Position numbers and translations under genes: made by a program
Part shown: positions 1 through 5,615 of the stretch, piece by piece
How the letters are laid out: every line of letters begins with the position of its first letter
Position numbering within the stretch: the first letter of the stretch is position 1
Source of the DNA: an uncultured Prevotella sp.
Lineage (GTDB): Bacteria > Bacteroidota > Bacteroidia > Bacteroidales > Bacteroidaceae
DNA length: 6,344 bases
Direction: 5' to 3'
Assembly (NCBI GenBank): GCA_900769055.1
Contig: CAAGFF010000108.1
Span: 1-6,344, forward strand
The notes under the pieces: model-generated
What the model was told of the DNA's origin: nothing
The model's database searches: none
What the model saw: only the letters and a program-made list of their open reading frames with translations

Positions 1-10
1 AGAGAAATGC

Positions 11-191
11 GGTACCATCTCACCGTTATAAATGGAATTTTGCGGTACCAAACCTCCGCTACACACGCTGCTGAGCAACAATGTCAAAGAACCATAGGTT
101 GACCAGTACCACTCCACCGCTATGAAATATCCGACAGCGTGAATCAGCGGTACCAAAACAACGCTACGGGCGGTACCAAATCGCCGATATT
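11..191. repeat. Degenerate GGTACCA-type intergenic repeat, five copies
   Basis: Five related units of about 20 bp begin at 11, 44, 105, 149 and 172. Four start with an intact GGTACCA and the one at 105 starts AGTACCA. The loose consensus is GGTACCA, then a few A/C-rich bases, then CCGCTA. Copies 2 and 4 match it best (CCGCTACA, ACGCTACG). Spacing is irregular (33, 61, 44 and 23 bp), so this is not a CRISPR or a simple tandem array. Several units are preceded by GC, so GCGG can pair with the downstream CCGC to make a small stem. No open frame of interest crosses the region. Function is unknown. Confidence 0.5.
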
Positions 192-227
192 ATCAATATA
201 GAATATGGACAGCAAACTGCTGCCCGG

Positions 228-305
228 AAAACGGCGTTTTCTGAGTTGTAAAACGGCGTTTTACAAAAATAAAACGGCGTTTTACGTGGTGTAAAACGCC
301 GTTTT
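228..305. repeat. Four phased copies of a 13-bp quasi-palindrome
   Basis: AAAACGGCGTTTT occurs at 228-240, 250-262 and 271-283, and its complement form AAAACGCCGTTTT at 293-305. Each is a perfect palindrome around one central base. Start-to-start spacing is 22, 21 and 22 bp, close to two helical turns. Copy 2 extends to a 21-nt odd palindrome (246-266). The regular phasing would suit either a multi-site protein-binding array or secondary structure. Function is not known to me. Confidence 0.8.
271..305 (-). terminator. Likely bidirectional terminator hairpin downstream of pflA
   Basis: Positions 271-285 and 291-305 are perfectly complementary over 15 bp and enclose a 5-nt loop (GTGGT). Read on the minus strand, the direction of pflA, the hairpin runs straight into a T-rich stretch (TTTTATTTTTG). 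Read on the plus strand it ends in a run of five T. This fits an intrinsic terminator working in both directions. It lies about 85 bp past the pflA stop codon. It is built from copies 3 and 4 of the quasi-palindrome array, so the terminator role is inference. Confidence 0.55.
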
Positions 306-347
306 TCGAACAACACTTTCTGACACTCTGTCAAGGAGCGTCTTGCG

Positions 348-383
348 GTGTGCCTGCTCTATCTGTGCATAGGGCAGGCACAC
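348..383 (+). terminator. Strong hairpin just past the pflA stop codon
   Basis: Positions 348-362 pair with 369-383 over 15 bp (one G-U pair), with a 6-nt loop CTGTGC. On the plus strand the hairpin is followed by TTTGTTTT, as in an intrinsic terminator for rightward transcription. On the minus strand the hairpin is only 7 bp past the pflA stop, but no T-run follows it. For pflA it may act as a 3'-end stabiliser ahead of the terminator at 271-305. No rightward gene is visible upstream within the window. Confidence 0.5.
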
Positions 384-390
384 TTTGTTT

Positions 391-1125
391 TCAGTTGGCG
401 GTTCCGTTCAATATGCTCCTTGCCCTGGCAACGCTTTCGGGAGTTGGCGTTGGCGTATCATGAAGCGGATAGGCAAGACCAAGCTTCTCGTACTTGAACA
501 CTCCGAGCGTATGGTATGGTAACACGTCTACGCGCTCAATATTGCTGAGCGAGCAGAGGAAATCGCGCAATCGCATAAGGCTTGCCTCATCATCCGTAAT
601 ACCCGGCACAAGCACATGGCGAATCCATACGGGTTTGCCAATATCTGAAAGATAGCGTGCGCAGTCGAGTATATTGGCGTTGCCGAAGCGGGTCAGCTTG
701 CGGTGAGCCTCATCGTCTATATGCTTGATGTCGAGCAGCACGGTATCCGTGACGGCCATCAGCTTGCCGAAAGCGCCAAACCATGGCTCCTGACGGGTGA
801 AAGGCTGTGCCGAGGTGTCAAGACATGTGGTCACGCCAATGGCGTGAGCCTTCGTAAACAGCTCAGTTAGAAACTCCATTTGCATCAGCGCCTCGCCTCC
901 ACTGACCGTTATGCCTCCCTTGTCGCCCCAGTAGGCACGGTAGCGCAGAGCCTTGTCAAGCAGCTCGTCGGCAGTCAGTTCCTCTCCTGTCCTCATTTTC
1001 CATGAGTCTGGATTGTGGCAATACTGGCAGCGCATGGGGCACCCCTGCATGAAAACAATGAACCTCACACCGGGCCCATCGACTGACCCGAAAGTCTCTA
1101 TGCTATGAATGTATCCTTTAGTCAT
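391..1125 (-). CDS. pflA: Pyruvate formate-lyase-activating enzyme (radical SAM)
   Basis: This cytoplasmic radical-SAM enzyme uses a [4Fe-4S] cluster and S-adenosylmethionine to install the glycyl radical on pyruvate formate-lyase, switching on anaerobic cleavage of pyruvate to acetyl-CoA and formate. The N-terminus reads through a typical activase start (IETFGSVDGPGVRF) into the cluster motif CxxxCxxC at C29, C33 and C36, followed by HNPDSW. The SAM-binding GGE is at residues 76-78 (TVSGGEAL). The later LLDIKH and RHVLVPGITDD segments are also characteristic of PFL activases. At 244 residues it is full length for the family. No ferredoxin-like insert is present, which argues against a generic glycyl-radical activase. 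The ATG at 1123-1125 has no clear Shine-Dalgarno sequence, as is usual in Bacteroidetes. Its usual partner pflB is not adjacent: upstream lies a repeat-filled gap and then the receptor gene. No convincing Bacteroidetes promoter was found before it, so its transcription start is unclear. Confidence 0.93.
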   Translation of the reverse strand: MTKGYIHSIETFGSVDGPGVRFIVFMQGCPMRCQYCHNPDSWKMRTGEELTADELLDKALRYRAYWGDKGGITVSGGEALMQMEFLTELFTKAHAIGVTTCLDTSAQPFTRQEPWFGAFGKLMAVTDTVLLDIKHIDDEAHRKLTRFGNANILDCARYLSDIGKPVWIRHVLVPGITDDEASLMRLRDFLCSLSNIERVDVLPYHTLGVFKYEKLGLAYPLHDTPTPTPESVARARSILNGTAN

Positions 1126-1181
1126 ATAAACTCGTAATCTTTATTCTTATTATAATTTCAAGTTTCGCATGTGCTCAACTC

Positions 1182-1304
1182 CAAGAAGTTAAGGAAGTTA
1201 AAGAAGTTAAAGAAGTTAATGACAATAGTTTTTCGTTTCTGTCAAGGGAGTTTTCAAGGTTCAAACATACGTCCTTCAACTTCTTTAACTTCCTTAACTT
1301 CTTT
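1182..1304. repeat. Inverted pair of 9-bp tandem repeats
   Basis: Positions 1182-1217 hold four tandem copies of a 9-bp unit, AARGAAGTT. Positions 1278-1304 hold three copies in the opposite orientation (AACTTCYTT). A 26-bp stretch (1183-1208) is perfectly complementary to 1278-1303, with about 69 bp between the arms. The matching order of variant units (A, G, A at the variable position) indicates that one arm was copied from the other, or that the structure is under selection. A GC-rich segment with a small CTTCG/CGAAG hairpin (1320-1334) follows. The outer flanks carry TTTCGCA (1163-1169) and its complement TGCGAAA (1348-1354), so the whole block 1163-1354 may be one mobile or repetitive intergenic element. 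It sits between pflA and the receptor gene, where it could fold in either transcript. Confidence 0.75.
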
Positions 1305-1382
1305 CGCTCGGCTCTGCCGCTTCGCTCGTCGAAGAACTTCCCTTACTTGCGAAAGTTGAGTTATTTTATATCTGAAATATTA

Positions 1383-1422
1383 AACCTTAAAACCTCATAA
1401 CCTCATAACCTCAAAACCTCCC
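1383..1422. repeat. 8-bp tandem repeat overlapping the receptor stop codon
   Basis: Five consecutive 8-bp units run AACCTTAA, AACCTCAT, AACCTCAT, AACCTCAA, AACCTCCC. The last two overlap the stop codon (1411-1413) and the final codons of the receptor gene on the minus strand. Unit-number changes here would lie at or just past the end of that coding sequence. Function is unknown. Confidence 0.7.
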
Positions 1423-3402
1423 ATTTATTACAAGTGTCACTCTGAAGCTTCTTCCAGGCATGGGATAGTGCGCCACTATGTCATACTGCCTGTCTGTGAC
1501 GTTGAGTACCGCGGCATCGGCAACGGCCCTTACACCCCACAGGCTGAAGCTGCGCCTGAGCGTGATGTCCATCTCAGCAAATCCGTCAATGCGCGTCCCG
1601 TTGCTGTGCTCGTTGGTTGTCCACCTCTCGTCCATGCCGTCAACAGTCACTATGATATCCGCCCAAGGGTTCTCCCATCCTGCCGTCACGGCAAAAGTGT
1701 TCTGCGGAGTATAGACAATCTGGTTGCCGTAGTTTGGCGATGACGGATTGCTGCGGTTCTGCGCCCTCTGGAAGCTGTAGTTTGCCGACAGCGACAGCCT
1801 GTGCTTCCGTGCTGCCTGCCATGCCGTATTGGCCGTAATGTCAACACCAGATGTCCTCACCTTGGCGAGGTTCATCATCCTCCATACGAACATGTTGAAC
1901 GGAATGGCCACTATCTTGTCCTCCACATTGGCTATGTAGGCGTCTGCCGATGCCGAAATGTCAAGGCTCCCCACCCCATCACCAAAGCTATGCTGGGTCA
2001 CGGCTCCAACATTCCATTGCGAGGTTCTCTCAGGCAGCAGGTTGTCTGAGCCTATATGGTAATAGTATAGCTCATTGAAGGTAGGCATCCTGAACGTACT
2101 CTTCCAGAAAGCCCTGAGCATGAGGCGGTTGTTGTCCAACAGTCTGAACGACATGCTCACCGATGGCGACAGCCTCTCCTCATGCCTCTTGGTGTCGGTT
2201 CCGCCATTCTCCCTGTCCCAGCAGTTTGTCCATAGTCCCCGTGCTATGGCCGTAAACCTGCCCGAGGCATACTTTGCCGCAACCGACTGCAAGAGCGTTG
2301 TGCGCTGGGGATGTCCCCATTTGTCGAGCGTGCTGTTGAGGTTGTTCTGCGAGACGTCTGCCGAATAGTCTATGGTGAGATGGCGCAAGGCTCCTGAGCG
2401 GAATGGCGACAGCAGCAATGCCGTAGAGGCATAGTATTCCCGTTGCCAGTAGCTTTGGCTCGTTATGCCGCCAGATGGCTGGCCGACCTTATATGCAGAG
2501 GCAGCCCACGTGAACTTGGCATTGGCCTGCCACAGCAGTCTGTCGGAGAGAGACGTCCTGAGCGACGACTGCACGAAGGCGTTGCGCTCGCGCAGCTGCT
2601 CGTCATTGTCCTGAGTATAGAGCCTTACTATTCCCGGCAACTGCCTGTCGTTGTCGTAATAGTATGCCCTGGCCGTCAGCACGGTCTGCGGTGCCAGCAT
2701 CCATCTCATGCCTGCCTCAGCCCTTCCGGCATCCATTCTGCTGTTGCGCCTGTGTTCCTTGGTGACGAGTGTCACGTTGCGCAGCTCAAACGGATAGTTG
2801 TTGTCCGAGTGCATGTAGTTGCACGAGACATCCACCATGGCCTTGCCAACCGGCAATGCCAGTCTTATCGATGGCGACAGCGTAGCCCACGAGCCAGCAC
2901 ACAGCCTTGCCTGCCATCCTGCCGAGTCGGGCGTAGTGACGATGTGCAGCGAGGCTGGTGCGGCAGCCTGCCTTGCAGGCACAAATATGTCGTCGCCATC
3001 GCCAACCACCATAGCCATCCTGCTCATGTTGTCTACCGTAAAGCGCGAGAGGTCTGTCTCGCCCGTCTGGCAGTCGCCTACGGCAAGCCCGTCGTAGACC
3101 ACTCCTGTATGACGTGCGCCAATTCCCCTTACCGATACCGTCTTCATGCCTCCGGCACCGCCATAGTCGCGGACGGTTATTCCAGCGATATGTCTCAGAG
3201 CCTCCGTCATGCTACCAATGCCAAGAGCGTGCAGCCGCTCCTGGGTGAACGCCTGTACGGGCGTAGACGCCATGGCCCCATGTGCAGGGGCAACACCCGT
3301 CACCTCCACCCCCTGCAGGGAGACGGAGTCTGGCTGGACAACGGCACCACAAGGGCACAATGACACCAGCATAAGCAATATGTAGGCCAATACCTTTCTC
3401 AT
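1411..3402 (-). CDS. btuB: TonB-dependent outer-membrane corrinoid receptor, BtuB-like
   Basis: This predicted 22-stranded outer-membrane barrel imports cobalamin or another corrinoid using TonB-transduced energy. From the ATG at 3400-3402 it is 663 aa. Residues 1-20 form a signal peptide (MRKVLAYILLMLVSL core), followed by a TonB-box-like stretch (VSLQGVEVTGV, about 27-37). A plug domain follows, with the conserved SVRGIGARHTGVVYDGL segment near residues 90-105. The rest is barrel, ending in the aromatic terminus SFRVTLVINGRF. There is no N-terminal carboxypeptidase-regulatory domain and no adjacent SusD, so it is not a Sus-type glycan receptor. Substrate assignment rests mainly on the cobalamin riboswitch directly upstream. 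An in-frame start 60 bp further up (3462) would put 20 extra residues before the signal peptide and lie inside the riboswitch, so 3402 is preferred; AGGAAG just before it is a weak ribosome site. No btuG, btuF, btuC or btuD is present in the window. Confidence 0.88.
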   Translation of the reverse strand: MRKVLAYILLMLVSLCPCGAVVQPDSVSLQGVEVTGVAPAHGAMASTPVQAFTQERLHALGIGSMTEALRHIAGITVRDYGGAGGMKTVSVRGIGARHTGVVYDGLAVGDCQTGETDLSRFTVDNMSRMAMVVGDGDDIFVPARQAAAPASLHIVTTPDSAGWQARLCAGSWATLSPSIRLALPVGKAMVDVSCNYMHSDNNYPFELRNVTLVTKEHRRNSRMDAGRAEAGMRWMLAPQTVLTARAYYYDNDRQLPGIVRLYTQDNDEQLRERNAFVQSSLRTSLSDRLLWQANAKFTWAASAYKVGQPSGGITSQSYWQREYYASTALLLSPFRSGALRHLTIDYSADVSQNNLNSTLDKWGHPQRTTLLQSVAAKYASGRFTAIARGLWTNCWDRENGGTDTKRHEERLSPSVSMSFRLLDNNRLMLRAFWKSTFRMPTFNELYYYHIGSDNLLPERTSQWNVGAVTQHSFGDGVGSLDISASADAYIANVEDKIVAIPFNMFVWRMMNLAKVRTSGVDITANTAWQAARKHRLSLSANYSFQRAQNRSNPSSPNYGNQIVYTPQNTFAVTAGWENPWADIIVTVDGMDERWTTNEHSNGTRIDGFAEMDITLRRSFSLWGVRAVADAAVLNVTDRQYDIVAHYPMPGRSFRVTLVINGRF

Positions 3403-3435
3403 TCTTCCTCGAGAAATTGAAACGTCTTTAGCAAT

Positions 3436-3590
3436 GGCAGGTATTCTGACTTTCGGCTCCAACAGACGTCTTCCCAGGAAAACCTCCCAGTGACCTTATA
3501 TAGTCTGTTGGCAACAATGCCGATTACAGCAGCGGGACTGTCCAGGACTTGCACCTGATTCCCTTTTTAATCTGTGGCAAGAACCAATTG
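3436..3590 (-). promoter_or_regulatory. Cobalamin (B12) riboswitch upstream of the receptor gene
   Basis: Read on the minus strand, this leader carries the cobalamin-riboswitch landmarks in order: AAAAAGGGAATCAGGTGCAA followed by TCCTGGACAGTCCCGC; the core GCTGCTGTAATCGGC; a long stem formed by CCAACAGAC and GTCTGTTGG; GGTCACTGGGA and TGGGAAGAC within that stem; and finally GAGCCGAAAGTCAGAATACCTGCC. In this family, adenosyl- or other cobalamins bind and shut off expression of uptake genes. The aptamer ends 33 nt before the receptor ATG, and no terminator hairpin with a T-run is obvious in between. Control by hiding the ribosome site is therefore more likely than attenuation; that part is inference. 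The aptamer begins almost at the predicted transcription start. Confidence 0.93.
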
Positions 3591-3596
3591 CGGGCA

Positions 3597-3625
3597 CAAA
3601 GGTAATAAAAAAATATGGTATTCAA
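3597..3625 (-). promoter_or_regulatory. Bacteroidetes-type promoter for the B12 riboswitch and receptor
   Basis: On the minus strand TACCTTTG (3604-3597) matches the -7 consensus TAnnTTTG exactly. TTG at 3625-3623 lies 18 bp upstream as the -33 element, slightly shorter than the usual spacing. Initiation would fall near 3590, so the transcript begins at the 5' edge of the cobalamin aptamer. Confidence 0.7.
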
Positions 3626-3656
3626 TTGTCTGTTCAGAAAAAAAGTGGTAATTTTG
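3626..3656 (+). promoter_or_regulatory. Bacteroidetes-type promoter for the DASS transporter
   Basis: TAATTTTG (3649-3656) matches the -7 consensus TAnnTTTG exactly, and TTG (3626-3628) lies 20 bp upstream as the -33 element. Initiation near 3663 would leave a leader of about 25 nt before the ATG at 3689. The -33 TTG is one half of CAATTG (3623-3628), whose other half serves the divergent promoter. Confidence 0.7.
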
Positions 3657-3688
3657 CACTCAATTTCATAATCATCATCTTCAACACT

Positions 3689-5155
3689 ATGCAAGAAAAG
3701 CTGAAAGAAGCCCTTTCCGGTGACTTCAATATCAGGAAATTCGTAATGTTTGCTGTTACCATACTCGTGACGCTTGTCGTATGGAATCTGCCTTCAAGTG
3801 TGTTTGGCATCGATGGCCTCACGGTGGTTCAACAGCGTGTTATTGCAATCTTTGTCATGGCGGTAATGCTTTGGCTCACCGAAGCCATACCGGCATGGGC
3901 AACGTCCGTAACCATCATCTTCGTGCTGCTGTTCTGCGTCTCCAACTCCTCGTTCAAGTTCTTCCAGGGCAATGGCGACGAGTATGGACAGCTGCTCGAC
4001 TCCGTAGGTATCATGGCCTGCTTCGCCGACCCGACGATTATACTCTTCCTCGGCGGTTTCGTCCTTGCCATAGCCGCTACCAAGAGCGGTCTTGACGTGA
4101 TGATGGCCAAGAACCTCATCAAGCCGTTTGGCAAGAAGAGCGAGAATGTGCTGCTCGGCTTCCTGCTCATCACAGGCGTATTCTCGATGTTCATCTCCAA
4201 TACTGCCACCGCAGCTATGATGCTCACCTTCCTCACACCCGTGTTCAAGGCCCTGCCTGCCAACGGCAAGGGACGCATCGCACTTACCATGGCCATCCCC
4301 GTAGGTGCCAACCTCGGCGGTATGGGCACACCAATCGGCACTCCTCCAAACGCCTTCGCCTATAAGGTTCTCAACGACCCCGAGGGTCTCAACATGGGAA
4401 TAGGCTTCGGACAGTGGATGGGCTTCATGGTGCCTATGGTCATCGTGATGCTGCTGCTGGCATGGTTCATCATCCTGAAGTTCTTCCCCTTCACACAGAA
4501 GACCATTGAGCTGAAGATAGAGGGTCATGTCAGCCACAACTGGCGTACCGTGGTCGTTGCCGTGACCTTCGCCCTAACCATCATCCTCTGGGTGTTCGGC
4601 AAGCAGTTCGGCATCAACGCCAACACCACAGCCATGCTGCCAATAGCCGTCTTCGCCTTTACGGGCGTCATCACGGCCAAGGACCTGCAGAAGATTGACT
4701 GGGCCGTCATCTGGATGGTAGCAGGCGGCTTCGCCCTCGGACTCGCCATGAATGGCACGGGACTTGCCGAGAATGCCATCAAGAGCATTCCCTTCGGCGA
4801 CCTCAACCCCATCGTCATACTCATCATCAGCGGACTTGTATGCTTCGCTCTGAGCAACTTCATTTCCAATACCGCCACGGCAGCTCTCCTCATCCCCATA
4901 CTATCAGTAGTATGTAAGGGTATGGGCGACTCGCTCGGCATCATCGGCGGTACAGCGACAGTCCTCGTAGGCATAGCCGTAGCAGCCAGCTGCGCCATGT
5001 CACTGCCTATCTCCACGCCTCCAAACGCCATCGCCTACTCTACCGGTCTCATCCAGCAGAAAGACATGGCACGCGTAGGACTGACAGCAGGACTCCTCTC
5101 GCTGATTATTGGCTACGGAGTGCTCATCGCCATCGGCAAACTCCATCTGCTGTAA
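3689..5155 (+). CDS. DASS/SLC13-family sodium:dicarboxylate symporter
   Basis: This inner-membrane secondary transporter belongs to the divalent anion:Na+ symporter family (VcINDY/SLC13 type), which typically moves succinate, malate, fumarate or related C4-dicarboxylates with Na+. The 488-residue protein is of normal length and almost wholly hydrophobic. It shows the internal two-fold repeat of the family: two SNT substrate/Na+ motifs in ISNTATAA (S170-T172 and S393-T395) and two TPPNA motifs (218-222 in IGTPPNAFAY, 443-447 in ISTPPNAIAY). The start is placed at ATG 3689. An in-frame TTG at 3626 would add 21 residues, but it is the -33 element of the promoter and lies upstream of the expected transcript. 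The gene uses many C-ending codons (ATC, CTC, GGC), unlike the AT-rich gene at 5616. Exact substrate cannot be read from sequence; sulfate or citrate transport is less likely but possible. It is divergent from the B12 receptor and has no cotranscribed neighbour. Confidence 0.9.
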   Translation: MQEKLKEALSGDFNIRKFVMFAVTILVTLVVWNLPSSVFGIDGLTVVQQRVIAIFVMAVMLWLTEAIPAWATSVTIIFVLLFCVSNSSFKFFQGNGDEYGQLLDSVGIMACFADPTIILFLGGFVLAIAATKSGLDVMMAKNLIKPFGKKSENVLLGFLLITGVFSMFISNTATAAMMLTFLTPVFKALPANGKGRIALTMAIPVGANLGGMGTPIGTPPNAFAYKVLNDPEGLNMGIGFGQWMGFMVPMVIVMLLLAWFIILKFFPFTQKTIELKIEGHVSHNWRTVVVAVTFALTIILWVFGKQFGINANTTAMLPIAVFAFTGVITAKDLQKIDWAVIWMVAGGFALGLAMNGTGLAENAIKSIPFGDLNPIVILIISGLVCFALSNFISNTATAALLIPILSVVCKGMGDSLGIIGGTATVLVGIAVAASCAMSLPISTPPNAIAYSTGLIQQKDMARVGLTAGLLSLIIGYGVLIAIGKLHLL

Positions 5156-5217
5156 GAAACCAGAAACGAGTTTTCTCAAAACATACTGAGGGGAACCCCC
5201 AGGATGCTATGGTTTTC

Positions 5218-5318
5218 ATGTAGGGACGCATGCAATGCGTCCGCAAGCAGCGAGCCAATATGATGCAACGTTAAGTCGCCATGGTTCCATTGCGGACGCA
5301 TTACATGCGTCCCTACAT
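5218..5318. repeat. Nested palindromic inverted repeat (REP/BIME-like)
   Basis: Positions 5218-5246 and 5290-5318 are complementary over 29 bp with a single mismatch (5233 against 5303), separated by 43 bp. Each arm is itself a hairpin: GGACGCAT and ATGCGTCC flank a three-base loop. The element can therefore fold as one long stem or as two separate small ones. It begins 63 bp after the transporter stop codon and may help end or protect that transcript. This arrangement resembles REP or BIME intergenic elements; mobilisation is inference. Confidence 0.8.
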
Positions 5319-5409
5319 TGTGGGTGCTCATCTTTACATGGAGGATGTGGAAAGGACACCATGGAGGGAGTACAGAACATGGTCATCGTTGCTTATTGCT
5401 GGCAACATA

Positions 5410-5509
5410 CAGAAACCACCATAACTGCAAAGCCTCACCACAGTTCCACCCGGACTATGGTGAGGCTTTTTTGATGGGCAATATCAGCTAAAACAATCAG
5501 GAAAAGGTG
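5410..5509. repeat. 100-bp direct repeat, copy 1
   Basis: This segment matches 6128-6228 in the same orientation with only a handful of substitutions and one extra T in the second copy. The shared block starts at CAGAAACCAC and ends near AAGGTG. It contains a complete intrinsic terminator. The two copies enclose the gene at 5616-6113 together with its promoter. Confidence 0.9.
5428..5472 (+). terminator. Rho-independent terminator, copy 1
   Basis: AAGCCTCACCA (5430-5440) pairs perfectly with TGGTGAGGCTT (5458-5468), and the stem ends in six T (5467-5472). The loop contains a small extra stem (AGTTCC/GGACT with a bulge). It would stop rightward transcripts, most likely the transporter message ending at 5155. 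The A-run on the other side gives it some potential in the reverse direction too. Confidence 0.88.
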
Positions 5510-5558
5510 TGAGCAGCTAAGTATTTTGTTTGGTAATTTGTCGGAAAACGCTTATTCG

Positions 5559-5590
5559 TTTGGCTTATTCGAGGGAAATGTGTATTTTTG
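5559..5590 (+). promoter_or_regulatory. Consensus Bacteroidetes promoter for the small repeat-flanked gene
   Basis: TTTG (5559-5562), a 20-bp spacer, then TATTTTTG (5583-5590) match the -33 and -7 consensus elements exactly. Initiation near 5597 gives a short A-rich leader of about 20 nt before ATG 5616. This rules out the in-frame TTG at 5526 as the start. Confidence 0.75.
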
Positions 5591-5615
5591 CAAACGAAGA
5601 TTATACAAAAACAAT

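Noticed and set aside
228..305. A CRISPR array
   Set aside because: Units are 13 bp palindromes with 8-9 bp gaps, far too short for CRISPR repeats and spacers, and no cas genes are present.
1149..1178. An E. coli-like TTGAGC-N18-TATAAT on the minus strand upstream of pflA
   Set aside because: Bacteroidetes sigma factor recognises TTTG/TAnnTTTG instead, and the region is AT-rich enough to give TATAAT by chance; kept only as a weak possibility.
1171..1359. A 62-codon frame with KKL repeats
   Set aside because: It is produced by the 9-bp tandem repeat (three codons per unit) and has no promoter or family resemblance.
2443..3363. A 306-codon open frame on the plus strand
   Set aside because: It lies wholly antisense to the well-supported receptor gene, has low-complexity Arg/His/Cys-rich composition and no recognisable domain or promoter.
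3794..4537. A 247-codon open frame on the minus strand
   Set aside because: It is antisense to the DASS transporter and rich in His, Glu and Gly as expected from the complement of hydrophobic codons; no start signals.
5235..5474. A 79-codon frame after the transporter
   Set aside because: It runs through the inverted repeat and a strong terminator hairpin, so it is unlikely to be a gene.
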